From positions 1 through 39,714 of the forward strand of contig NZ_JAENWM010000032.1 in assembly GCF_016650035.1 (NCBI RefSeq): a stretch of DNA of 39,714 nt, read 5' to 3'. The DNA comes from Clostridium sp. (lineage in GTDB: Bacteria; Bacillota; Clostridia; Clostridiales; Clostridiaceae). Each line of letters starts with the position of its first letter. Positions within the stretch are counted from its first letter, which is position 1. Made by a program: the position numbers and the translations under genes. Below the pieces are notes generated by a model. The model was not told where the DNA came from, did not search any database, and saw only the letters and a list, made by a program, of their open reading frames with translations. Positions 8,473 to 16,817 of this stretch are shown here, piece after piece.

Positions 8473-8739
8473 GTGAAAAATGCATCAAAAAAACAGTTGC
8501 CATCTTATATTATAGTAATTTCATCCATTATTATACCAGGATCAGGGCATGTTCTATCAGGTAAACCACTGAGAGGATTTCTTATGATTTGCTGGATGTT
8601 TGTTTTTGGGTACATTACCTTTCAGTTGACTACGGAAGTAACATCATTTATAGGTCGTTTTTCTGGAGCTTTTGCAGTTTGGGTGCTTTCGGTTTTAGAA
8701 GTAGATAAATTAGCACGCAAAAAATATAATAGAAACTAG
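8473..8739 (+). CDS. Small membrane protein downstream of the APC permease
   Basis: An 88-residue protein starts at GTG 8473, 29 nt after the permease stop, behind GGAGTGATT. It has two or three hydrophobic segments and the motif IIPGSGHVLSGKPLRGFLMI. A 'PGxGH ... GkxxrGf' motif is typical of small integral membrane proteins of TM2/DUF5683-like type. It is followed by a terminator, so it is the last gene of the 6159-8739 operon. Its molecular role is unknown. Confidence 0.62.
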   Translation: MKNASKKQLPSYIIVISSIIIPGSGHVLSGKPLRGFLMICWMFVFGYITFQLTTEVTSFIGRFSGAFAVWVLSVLEVDKLARKKYNRN

Positions 8740-8750
8740 GAATAATCCAC

Positions 8751-8786
8751 AGCTAGCTTGTATTTCATCTACAAGCTGGCTTTTTG
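8751..8786 (+). terminator. Terminator after the permease operon
   Basis: A 12-bp stem (AGCTAGCTTGTA / TACAAGCTGGCT, one G-T pair) with a 7-nt loop is followed by TTTTT. Confidence 0.88.
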
Positions 8787-8848
8787 CATTTATCATATTA
8801 AGCAGTTTGAATAAATCATATGTTTATTACAGGATAAGTTCATTGATG

Positions 8849-11800
8849 TTATATGGTACCTAGAACCAATACTTTTTCTATAAATATGCTTACCATTTCA
8901 GGATCAAATTGAATACCTGCATTTTTTTTTAACTCGTCTATTGCAACTTCTTCTGATAGTGCTTTTTGATAACTTCGCTCACTAGTCATTGCATCATAGG
9001 CATCCGCTATAGTTATGATTCTTGACACAAATGGTATCTCATCGCCTTTTAAGCCTTTAGGATATCCTTTCCCATCCCATCTCTCATGGTGATACAATAC
9101 ATAGTTAGCCATATCAGCCATATCATTTACTGTATTTAGTATTCTGTAACCTATTTCTGGATGACGCTTAATTTCTGACCACTCATCATCTGTAAGTTTA
9201 CCTGGTTTATTTAGTATATTTTCATCTATAGCAATTTTCCCTATATCATGGAGTAACCCTACTACTTTAAGTTCTTGAATTTCTTTTTCAGTTAAGTCAA
9301 GGGCGTTTCCCATGCTTTTGCATAGTGATGAAACTCTATGAGAGTGTTCTTCTTCCCTTCTGTTTTTTTCGTGTAGAGTATTAATTATTGCTTTAATTGT
9401 CTTGCCCCTCATACTTGGACCTTCAAAATTTTTTTTTGTATACATATGATCTTCTGCATTTTTGAATATCTCATCAATTTTTTCTTCCATTTTATTCTTA
9501 GTTTCATATCCAAAAGAAATAGAAATGGTAATGGATGCTAATTTCTCTTTTAATGACAAATTATTGATACGTTTAATGATTTTTTCTGCCTCAAGAGTAT
9601 CTGTTTTAGGTAATATAATAACAAATTCATCCCCTCCAAGTCTGGCTATAATATCATCAGATCTACATCCCTTATTCATAATTTCAGCTACTTTCTTTAG
9701 AAGTTGGTCACCAGTGGCGTGTCCAAAAGAATCATTAATAAGCTTTAACCCATTTACATCACCCATAACTATGGTCATAGGAAGGTTTATTTCGTTATCA
9801 AGTCTCTTTAACGCATCTTCGTAGAATCTGCGATTATATAGTCCCGTAAGTTGGTCGTGATAACTTAAATACTCAATTTCTTCTTCCCTTTGTTTTTTCT
9901 CGGGAAAATCTCTAAACACCAACACCACACCTACAATCTTCCCGTCTTGTTGCATAATAGGCGCCGAACTATCTTCAATAGGTCTAGCAATACCATCTTT
10001 TGAAATTAATATGGTGTTTTTACCCAGTTCATGTACTTTTCCACTTTTAAGTACTTTTTCAACTATATTTTCGCTCTTTTCTAGTGTGAATTCATTAACA
10101 ATATTAAATACTTCTTCAATAGATTTTCCAATTGCTTCTTCTTGAGTCCATCCAGTTAAGTATTCAGCAATCCTATTTAAAAATAGTATATTACCCTTAT
10201 TATCGGTGGAAATTACTCCATCTCCTACTGATATTAATGTGGTTTCTAAAAATTCCTTCTCTTGTTCAAGCGCTGTTTTCAATCTTTGCTGTTCAGTTAC
10301 ATCAATTGCTACGCTCATTGCCATTTTACGTCCATCTTGCAATTTGCCGATATATGCAGAATGAAAATCCCATATCAGTACATTCTCATCTTTTGTTTTA
10401 ACATGAAATTTGCCATAATATTGTCTTTTACTGAGCCTATATAATGAATTAATTATAGCTTCAAGTTCTTCTTTATTCATTCCATATGCCTTTTTTGCCC
10501 AGACTGCAGTTGTTGGAATGTCACTCAATGTATATCCTGTGATATCCGTCCAAGTTCTGCTTATTTTTAGAACTTCTCCGCCCTCGGCGTGTAACATAAT
10601 TGGTATTGGTGCTTCTTCTAATGCATTCCTAAACTGTCTTTCACTTTCCTTTAGTTTTTCCTCATCTTTTTTACGTTGCGTTATATCCATACCTACTCCG
10701 GTAAGGTAAGTTTTCCCATCCAAAATTAAACGTACTCCATTTGATAATACGTGTAGCTTCCCACCACCTTTAACAATCAAATCTGCTTCTACCTTTCCAC
10801 TTCCCGTACTGAATACTTCTTTAACACTTGCGGCTACTCTTATAGCATCTTCCCCTTCAAACCATTTATCAAGGGTCATGTGAGATAATTCATCCGTTGA
10901 GTACCCCGTCATTTCTTCATGTTTCTTGTTCCACCTTATAAGCCTACCTGACTCATCATAAACATAAAGATAACCTGGAACACTTTCCAATAGTGCTTCT
11001 ACAAAATTTTTTTCTTGGCTTAAAACCTTTTCTGTCCGTTTAAGTTCAGTAACATCCAGAACAAAGCAGGTTAATCCTATCACATTCCCATCAGTAGAGT
11101 ACATAGGAGACCAAAAATCTTGCCAAAATAAACGGGAAATATTTTCATCACCAAATTCTTCAATTTGAGTAAAACTTTCACCAGCTAAAGCACGATCAAA
11201 ATTTGATTTTGCCTTTTCGTGGTCTTCATGTGTACCAATCACATCTAGCATATTCATTCCTATTTGGATTTCTTTTCCCCATATTGATTTAATTGTATTC
11301 TTGTGTTTGATATTAAATGCAAGATAGCAATAATTATGATCAAGTGCAAATACAATTATTTCAGGAGAACTTTCAAGAATGGCCGAAAGCAGATTATTGG
11401 CCTGGTCTAGCATTTTATTTGTCTCTTGCAGTTGTGAATTAATTTCTCGCTGTTTAAATGTTCGCTGCGCTACAGTTTTTTCAATCCTGAGTTTATCACT
11501 ATAAATTTTAGTATTTGTTGTGTCCGATACAATTGAAAATAACAAAGTGTTTCCTTCTAAATTTATAGGTGTAGAATGAACTTCTACATCCCTGACTTGT
11601 CCATCGGATAGCTTATGCTTAAAGTAGAACCGATTTCTCTGTTCATCTTTGGCTATATTCATTTCTTTAATTACTTGTTCTTTTGTAATTATGTTAAAGT
11701 CAGTAATTTTCAATTTAATCATTTCATAATAAGGATAACCATAAAAGGAGCAGGCTGCTAAATTACAATCTTTAATTTCAGATGTCTGAGGATTAATTAG

Positions 11801-11890
11801 AAGCATTATTTCTTGATTGTTTATAAATAGACGCTTATAAAAAGAAGCATCATTTGCTGTATTGATATTTTCATTTTCATTATTATTCAT
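8849..11890 (-). CDS. Multi-PAS GGDEF/HD-GYP cyclic-di-GMP protein
   Basis: A 1013-residue cytoplasmic protein with no clear membrane span. It has about five PAS-type sensor domains (residues about 15-130, 165-285, 290-405, 415-540, 545-665). Next is a GGDEF domain with the intact motif GGDEF at 752-756 and an intact RxxD inhibitory site (RSDD) five residues before it. The C-terminal HD-GYP domain has HDIGK at 881 and HHERWDGKGYP near 930. Both catalytic motifs look intact, so it may both make and degrade cyclic-di-GMP. A possible heme or flavin in a PAS domain cannot be told. A degenerate copy of the dispersed element (11956-11982) lies about 65 nt upstream in its orientation. Confidence 0.93.
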   Translation of the reverse strand: MNNNENENINTANDASFYKRLFINNQEIMLLINPQTSEIKDCNLAACSFYGYPYYEMIKLKITDFNIITKEQVIKEMNIAKDEQRNRFYFKHKLSDGQVRDVEVHSTPINLEGNTLLFSIVSDTTNTKIYSDKLRIEKTVAQRTFKQREINSQLQETNKMLDQANNLLSAILESSPEIIVFALDHNYCYLAFNIKHKNTIKSIWGKEIQIGMNMLDVIGTHEDHEKAKSNFDRALAGESFTQIEEFGDENISRLFWQDFWSPMYSTDGNVIGLTCFVLDVTELKRTEKVLSQEKNFVEALLESVPGYLYVYDESGRLIRWNKKHEEMTGYSTDELSHMTLDKWFEGEDAIRVAASVKEVFSTGSGKVEADLIVKGGGKLHVLSNGVRLILDGKTYLTGVGMDITQRKKDEEKLKESERQFRNALEEAPIPIMLHAEGGEVLKISRTWTDITGYTLSDIPTTAVWAKKAYGMNKEELEAIINSLYRLSKRQYYGKFHVKTKDENVLIWDFHSAYIGKLQDGRKMAMSVAIDVTEQQRLKTALEQEKEFLETTLISVGDGVISTDNKGNILFLNRIAEYLTGWTQEEAIGKSIEEVFNIVNEFTLEKSENIVEKVLKSGKVHELGKNTILISKDGIARPIEDSSAPIMQQDGKIVGVVLVFRDFPEKKQREEEIEYLSYHDQLTGLYNRRFYEDALKRLDNEINLPMTIVMGDVNGLKLINDSFGHATGDQLLKKVAEIMNKGCRSDDIIARLGGDEFVIILPKTDTLEAEKIIKRINNLSLKEKLASITISISFGYETKNKMEEKIDEIFKNAEDHMYTKKNFEGPSMRGKTIKAIINTLHEKNRREEEHSHRVSSLCKSMGNALDLTEKEIQELKVVGLLHDIGKIAIDENILNKPGKLTDDEWSEIKRHPEIGYRILNTVNDMADMANYVLYHHERWDGKGYPKGLKGDEIPFVSRIITIADAYDAMTSERSYQKALSEEVAIDELKKNAGIQFDPEMVSIFIEKVLVLGTI

Positions 11891-11955
11891 GGATTAATTC
11901 CCCCGTAATCTCAAATTTAGATGTTATTTTCAGTAAAATATTAATTTAATATACT

Positions 11956-11982
11956 ATTCTACATATGTCGACAAATACCTCT
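11956..11982 (-). repeat. Dispersed intergenic element, degenerate copy E
   Basis: Read on the minus strand it begins AGAGGTATTTGTCGACATAT and continues ATGTAGAAT. About 19 of 27 positions match copy D without gaps. TTTGTCGAC resembles the Spo0A box TTTGTCGAA. It points to the PAS-GGDEF-HD-GYP gene, 65 nt away. Confidence 0.45.
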
Positions 11983-12055
11983 TTAGACTATCTTTTTTTA
12001 TTTATAATAGAAGTAGTTGTCTCAAAGCTAAAGTGTTTTTTATTGTTAGAACATA

Positions 12056-12116
12056 TTTACAAAAATGTTACTCTATATAGAGGAATTTGGGAATTAATGT
12101 AGAATTATAGTTTGTG
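12056..12116 (+). repeat. Dispersed intergenic element, copy A
   Basis: This 61-nt stretch matches copy D (37627-37687) at about 52 of 61 positions without gaps. The core is GAATTAATGTAGAATTATAG. It points toward the 7TM-PAS-GGDEF gene, about 205 nt downstream. Confidence 0.75.
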
Positions 12117-12321
12117 GATGCTTCCGTTTATACCAGCGTCAATTATGAATATATTTTTCTTTACTATAGTTCATAGCATCGGAGCCTTAAAATTTAAAAA
12201 ACCATTAATTGCTGGAATCTTATTAACCATTTTCCAATCTAATATAGCAAAGTGCAAAACTGAAAATAGAAATGAAGAAATAGGGATTTATGTATAAAAT
12301 ATAGAAAGGCGGAGAGTGGTG

Positions 12322-13974
12322 ATGATAAGTGGGGAAAATATTAAAATCATATTATTTACAATATTGTGTATATGTTTAATTTTTTATTTATCGATTGGTG
12401 TCTATAGTTATAAGAAAGATAAAAGATCAAAAATTAATGTAATATTTTTGATAATATGTATTTCTATTTCCTTTTGGTGCATAGGTTATGCGTTTATGTT
12501 AATTTCTCCTAATATAGAAATTGCGAATATATGGAGATTAGTTGCTTTATTTGGTAGTTGTTTTTTTAATGGCTTGATTTTGACATTCGTTCTTTCTCTT
12601 AAAAACATAGAGAATAAAAAATCCGACATTAAAATACATCTTTTAGTATATATACCATCAATAATATTTTTCGTATATAATTTACCATATGAACCTTCTA
12701 AGATAATAAGTAATGAATCTTATGGTTTTGTAAGTAATTTATATTTTACTACAACCAGCGGTAATATCTTCAGTATATATCTTGCAGTGTTACTTATAAC
12801 GGATTTTGTAATAGTATATTTAATAATGAAAAATTCTAGAAAGAATAGAGTCAAGAAACAAATGAAAATTATTATGATTACCAGTATAATTAGTTTTTGT
12901 CTGGGTTCAATAACAGATTTTATTTGTCCACTTCTTGGCATTAGGATTTTCCCATTTGGACTTATAGCAATGTTAATTGGAATGGTTGGAATGTGGTATG
13001 CAATTAATAAGTATAAAATGATGTCAATTTCTAATAGAATTGTATCAGATTATATCTTTCAAGCTGTAAATGAACCAATCTTCATATTGGGTGAAGATTT
13101 TCTTGTGAAAAATTGTAATCAGGCAACACTAAAAATAACTGGCTATAATTATGAAGATTTAAATCAAATTTCACTTCAGTCAATAATAAATTTTAGAAAT
13201 ATTAACTTTAATACTTTGAAACAAGTTGAAGAGGCTAAAAACATAGAAGTTGATTTACATAGGGTTGGTGAGGAAGATCTTGTATGTGAATTATCAGCAA
13301 CAATTATGCATGATGAATATAAAGACACATTAGCTATACTAACTCAATTACACGATATTTCTGAAAGAAAAAAAATAGCTAAAATTCAAAAGGAAGCTAA
13401 TTTAAGATTAGAAGAAATGAATCTTAAACTTAAAAATAATATTATCGATAGGTTACAGGCACAAGAGCAAATACGTCATTTTGTATATTATGATGCACTA
13501 ACTGGAGTGTCTAACAGAAAGAAGATGTTAGAAGAAATTGATTTATTACTTAAAGATAAGAATGAAAAATTTGCAATTCTCTTTATAGATTTGGATAAAT
13601 TTAAAAGTGTTAATGATAATTATGGTCATCAAGCTGGAGATGATATTCTTAAAGCTACAGCACTCAGATTAAAAAGTATTATTGAATCAACTGATACAAT
13701 TAGTAGAATTGGTGGAGATGAATTTATAATAATATTAAGAAATTTGAAGTCAACTCAAAATGCTAAAAAAATTGCAAAGACTGCATTGGACCAGTTAAAC
13801 AGGGCCTTTATTTATAAGAATAATAAATTATTTATTGGAGGAAGTATAGGCATAAGTATATTTCCTGAGCATGGGATTGATGCAGATACGTTAATTAATA
13901 ATGCTGATTTATCTATGTATGAAGTTAAGCGGGAGGGTGGAGATAGATATAGAGTATATTCTAATTCCAATTAG
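12322..13974 (+). CDS. 7TM-PAS-GGDEF diguanylate cyclase
   Basis: The protein is about 550 residues long. The N-terminal 225 residues hold about seven hydrophobic segments, resembling the 7TM sensor region of some histidine kinases. A PAS domain follows (about 240-355, FILGEDFLVKNCNQATLKIT), then a short coiled coil and a C-terminal GGDEF domain starting FVYYDALTGVSNRKKM, with GGDEF at 464-468. The inhibitory RxxD site is lost (ESTD), so product inhibition is probably absent. The ATG at 12322 is preferred over GTG 12316/12319 on spacing from AAAGGCGG. It is divergent from the other c-di-GMP gene. Confidence 0.92.
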   Translation: MISGENIKIILFTILCICLIFYLSIGVYSYKKDKRSKINVIFLIICISISFWCIGYAFMLISPNIEIANIWRLVALFGSCFFNGLILTFVLSLKNIENKKSDIKIHLLVYIPSIIFFVYNLPYEPSKIISNESYGFVSNLYFTTTSGNIFSIYLAVLLITDFVIVYLIMKNSRKNRVKKQMKIIMITSIISFCLGSITDFICPLLGIRIFPFGLIAMLIGMVGMWYAINKYKMMSISNRIVSDYIFQAVNEPIFILGEDFLVKNCNQATLKITGYNYEDLNQISLQSIINFRNINFNTLKQVEEAKNIEVDLHRVGEEDLVCELSATIMHDEYKDTLAILTQLHDISERKKIAKIQKEANLRLEEMNLKLKNNIIDRLQAQEQIRHFVYYDALTGVSNRKKMLEEIDLLLKDKNEKFAILFIDLDKFKSVNDNYGHQAGDDILKATALRLKSIIESTDTISRIGGDEFIIILRNLKSTQNAKKIAKTALDQLNRAFIYKNNKLFIGGSIGISIFPEHGIDADTLINNADLSMYEVKREGGDRYRVYSNSN

Positions 13975-14057
13975 TGAAGCAACTTTAGATTATTTCTTAA
14001 CTTGAATAGTAAATGCTGAAGAGCTTATTAAGAAAATTGCTCGTTAAGCTCCCATGT

Positions 14058-14101
14058 TATGCAATTAAGACTGTAGCTAATGATACAGTCTTAATTGCAT
14101 A
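14058..14101. terminator. 18-bp perfect inverted repeat between convergent genes
   Basis: TATGCAATTAAGACTGTA and its exact complement are separated by an 8-nt loop, between the ends of the GGDEF gene and the DUF3841 gene. There is no T-run on either side, so it is an atypical terminator; it could also be an mRNA 3'-end stabiliser. Confidence 0.5.
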
Positions 14102-14116
14102 ATACCACTAGGATTT

Positions 14117-14713
14117 TTAACCTTTATAGTATATTATATCCACAATCATATCTTCTCTTATTTCCCATATATTTGCCTGCAAACTAAATGCATTAATGTC
14201 TTCTACTTCAAATACTCTCATCCAACTGTCCATAACTTGCCTTTTTTCTAAGGGGTAAAGGTGGGACAATTTTCCTTCTATAAAAGAATAGGTATCTTTA
14301 AAACCTCTATTTTCCATATTTTGGGCATATAACTTTTCATCCTCTATATCCTTTGGGATATAATGATGGTTTAGAACATAATCCCATTTTGCACCGTCAA
14401 AATAGATAATTTCTGATGCATCCACCTCTAAAACATATACTACGGTATTTTCTATAGGACGTAACATATTTTTTTCACTTATAGAGCACCAGGTGGGAAA
14501 TGTAACACCTTGGGGTTTTGAAACAATTTTACTTGCAGCATTGACAAACCACATATAAGCATTTATATAATGCTCAGACATATCATCGAATTGTTGCACA
14601 ATATATTCCTTTTTATTCCTGTGTACTCCCTGGTTTTTTAAATTTTCCAAGCTCTTTATATCTTGTCTAGTTCAAAGAGTCACTTTATTAGAAATATTTT
14701 CTAAATTTGACAT
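14117..14713 (-). pseudogene. DUF3841 family protein interrupted by an early in-frame TGA
   Basis: The open part (14117-14650, 177 residues) looks like DUF3841: FPTWCSISEKNM, VYVLEVDASEIIYFDGAKWD and VMDSWMRVFEV are recognisable. The best start is ATG 14713, behind GGAGGTAATTTGC. From it the frame reads MSNLENISNKVTL, then TGA at 14674-14672, then TRQDIKS and on into the long frame. This family usually has an aromatic residue followed by T near the start, so a TGG-to-TGA change is the simplest explanation. No clear SECIS hairpin follows, so selenocysteine is unlikely. Internal re-initiation at TTG 14650 would give a shortened protein; otherwise it is a recent pseudogene or a base-call error. 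Confidence 0.75.
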
Positions 14714-14967
14714 GCAAATTACCTCCAATTCACTTTTTATTCATCTATAGGAAATATTGAGTATTTACTTAATTATACAATAAAATCCTATGAATTTCAA
14801 ATATTAAGTAAAATTAAATGCAACCTGTATAATTTTGCTTATAGCTGTAATTGCTAATAAAAACAATAAAAAAAGTAGTAGGGATTATCTGAAAATTACT
14901 TTTATTAGAGTAACAAAATAACGAAATCGGAATAATATAAAGCGTGAATATTATTTTGGAGGTACTT

Positions 14968-15477
14968 ATGTACAACTATAGTTCTAAAGACTATGAAAAT
15001 TATGGACAGAAAATGCCAATGAGGGATATGCCTATGATGGATATGCCTATGTCGAATATGCAAATGATGGATATGCCTATGATGCATATGGCTATGATGA
15101 ATATGATGATGATGATGAATATGCCAAAGTGTGATGAATATGATGATGATGACGATGAAAGTGACAAAGATTTAAAAAGCATGTATCCTAAGATTCATAC
15201 CAGGATATATCCCATGGTAAAGTATCATTGTGATATGATGGAGTCAATGCATGGCACAATGTATTGCCCAAGTAAGCAGGAATTGGATCATATTTGTAAA
15301 GAAATATGTGACAGATACGAGAAACACGATAGAGAAGACGACGAAGATTGCAATGATGATAATTTGAGGCAAATTGGAAGAGGTTTATTTGGGGATTTAG
15401 TCAAAATACTGTTTATCAGAGATTTACTTGGAAGAAGAAGAAGAAGAAGAAGATTTAATCATGGATATCAGGATTAG
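14968..15477 (+). CDS. Methionine-rich protein with acidic centre and poly-arginine tail
   Basis: A 169-residue protein starts at ATG 14968, behind GGAGGT. Residues about 17-52 are methionine-dense with DMPM/NMQM/DMPM/MMHM repeats and a run of five Met. An acidic stretch (DEYDDDDDES) follows, then a conserved-looking domain (YPMVKYHCDMMESMHGTMYC and CKEICDRYEKHD). The end is basic with seven consecutive Arg. Six Cys and several His suggest metal binding or cross-linking. It lies beside sporulation genes and resembles the low-complexity proteins of spore coats, so a coat or spore-surface role is likely but inferred. It has its own terminator. Confidence 0.72.
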   Translation: MYNYSSKDYENYGQKMPMRDMPMMDMPMSNMQMMDMPMMHMAMMNMMMMMNMPKCDEYDDDDDESDKDLKSMYPKIHTRIYPMVKYHCDMMESMHGTMYCPSKQELDHICKEICDRYEKHDREDDEDCNDDNLRQIGRGLFGDLVKILFIRDLLGRRRRRRRFNHGYQD

Positions 15478-15520
15478 CGGACGATAGTATGATTAAATGA
15501 GCCTATTAATATAGTATCAA

Positions 15521-15558
15521 AAAGTAAACACCGTCATTATGCTGGTGTTTACTTTTTT
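15521..15558 (+). terminator. Terminator after the Met-rich gene
   Basis: A 12-bp stem (AAAGTAAACACC / GGTGTTTACTTT) with an 11-nt loop is followed by a T-run. It separates this gene from spo0A. Confidence 0.88.
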
Positions 15559-15595
15559 AATATAATTTTATAAAATAGGAGGATTTACCAATAAC

Positions 15596-15609
15596 TTGTA
15601 GAATTTATA
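15596..15609 (+). promoter_or_regulatory. Possible Spo0A-box-like sequence upstream of spo0A
   Basis: TTGTAGAATTTATA lies 43 nt before the spo0A start. It differs by one base from the box TTGTCGAAT and shares TGTAGAAT with the dispersed element core. Autoregulation by Spo0A would be normal; this site is only a sequence resemblance. Confidence 0.35.
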
Positions 15610-15651
15610 AATATTAGAGCATGAAAATGAAGGATAAAGGGGATTATAATT

Positions 15652-16467
15652 ATGGAAGAAACAAGAACAAAAATAATTATTGCTGATGACAACAAAGAAT
15701 TTTGTAATATTTTTAGTGATTATCTATTAACGCAAAAAGATATGGTCGTTACTGGCATCGCAGAGAATGGAGTAGAAGTATTAAGATTGATTGAAGAAAG
15801 AAAACCTGATTTAGTGGTACTTGATATAATTATGCCTATGCTTGATGGGCTGGGCGTTTTAGAGAGGCTAGATACAATGAATTTAGATCCAATGCCTCAT
15901 ATAATAGTTTTGTCAGCAGTTGGTCAGGATAAAATAACACAAAGAGCCATGTCGCTAGGAGCAGATTATTATGTTGTAAAACCTTTTGACATGGAAGTAT
16001 TGATTAGAAGAATAAGACAGCTGACAAATAAAACTATAGATAATGACGATGTGAAAATAATACCTAATGCTTATAACACCGAAATTAAAATAAATAGAAA
16101 TCAATCAGTTGATGTTGATATGATAGATCAAATAACTAATATTATGCATGAAATTGGAATACCTGCTCATATAAAAGGATATATGTTTGCAAGGGAAGCA
16201 ATAAGTATGGTAGTAAATGATGTTGAACTTTTATCAGCGGTAACAAAAGAATTGTATCCATTAATTGGTGAAAAATTTAATACTACTGCTAGTAGAGTAG
16301 AAAGAGCAATAAGACATTCAATAGAGGTTGCATGGAACAGAGGACAAATAGAAACTATTAATAAAATTTTTGGGTATTCTATTCGTAATGGAAAAGCAAA
16401 GCCTACTAATTCAGAATTTATAGCGATGGTAGCTGACAAGCTAAGATTACAAAATAGGGTTAGCTAA
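15652..16467 (+). CDS. spo0A: Stage 0 sporulation protein A (Spo0A), sporulation master regulator
   Basis: A 271-residue response regulator with a receiver domain (1-125): acidic pocket IIADDNKE, phospho-acceptor Asp58 in [12 protein letters not shown], switch residue Ser in VLSAVGQ and Lys in VVKPFD. The C-terminal Spo0A DNA-binding domain follows: [20 protein letters not shown] and the recognition helix region [20 protein letters not shown]. It acts in the cytoplasm as a phosphorelay-controlled transcription factor starting sporulation. The classic spoIVB neighbour is not present here; instead it lies next to a Met-rich gene and a sigK-type gene. It could be a relocated sole copy or an extra copy; the window cannot decide. 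Confidence 0.95.
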   Translation: MEETRTKIIIADDNKEFCNIFSDYLLTQKDMVVTGIAENGVEVLRLIEERKPDLVVLDIIMPMLDGLGVLERLDTMNLDPMPHIIVLSAVGQDKITQRAMSLGADYYVVKPFDMEVLIRRIRQLTNKTIDNDDVKIIPNAYNTEIKINRNQSVDVDMIDQITNIMHEIGIPAHIKGYMFAREAISMVVNDVELLSAVTKELYPLIGEKFNTTASRVERAIRHSIEVAWNRGQIETINKIFGYSIRNGKAKPTNSEFIAMVADKLRLQNRVS

Positions 16468-16817
16468 TTGTATTTACAATGAGAAACTTATGATATTTAA
16501 TAAAGTTGAGATATGTGGAGTAAATACTTCAAAGCTGCTATACAAGATCCTGTGTCTTTAGTTCAACCAATTTATCATGATGGTGGAGATGAAATAGGTA
16601 TATCCCAAGCGTAGGTATCTAGAGTGGGAAAAAATGCATTAAAGCACATGAAAAAATATGTATAGGGGCCTCCAGTGAGGCCGTTTTTGTAAATTCATTA
16701 AAATTTAAAATGCAAAAGACTATTTTCATGTAGCTCTGCAATTTAAAATTATATGTACATGCAATATTATTTAAATTAATCATAGTATAGTAATAAGCTA
16801 AACTAGGAGGGACGCTT
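16468..16817 (+). other. Gap between spo0A and sigK with a short relic frame
   Basis: A 33-codon frame from ATG 16513 to TAG 16614 (MWSKYFKAAIQDPVSLVQP...) has no convincing ribosome site and resembles a fragment of a longer protein that I do not recognise. A terminator hairpin follows at 16667. The remaining AT-rich sequence probably carries the sigK promoter, not identified. Confidence 0.35.
16667..16690 (+). terminator. Terminator between spo0A and sigK
   Basis: A 6-bp GC-rich stem (GGCCTC / GAGGCC) with loop CAGT is followed by GTTTTTG. It separates spo0A from sigK. Confidence 0.75.

Larger units (their letters stand above)
11891..12321. other. Divergent intergenic region between two c-di-GMP genes
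   Basis: This 431-nt region separates two divergently transcribed c-di-GMP genes. It holds a degenerate element copy on the minus strand (11956-11982), including ATTTGTCGACATATG, and a full copy on the plus strand (12056-12116). A 61-codon open frame (12112-12297) with hydrophobic content (LPFIPASIMNIFFF) lacks a ribosome site and is probably a relic or chance frame. Confidence 0.6.

Noticed and set aside
8838-8875. A second yaaA fragment (TGATGTTATATGGTACC resembles the relic at 39330)
   Set aside because: Only about a dozen bases match and the frame has stops; a similar short match near 23318 is also within chance for AT-rich DNA.
12112-12297. A 61-codon hydrophobic frame after element copy A
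   Set aside because: No ribosome site, start overlapping the repeat, and no recognisable family; it could be a relic but is not supported as a gene.
14672-14674. Selenocysteine codon in the DUF3841 gene
   Set aside because: No hairpin at the expected 12-20 nt after the TGA and no Cys-like context; a nonsense change from TGG is simpler.
14905-15182. His- or Ile-rich frames on the minus strand opposite the Met-rich gene
   Set aside because: Mirror products of the ATG-rich repeat coding sequence; no ribosome site and strongly biased composition.
16513-16614. A 33-codon frame between spo0A and sigK
   Set aside because: No convincing ribosome site and no recognisable family; kept only as a possible relic in the gap description.
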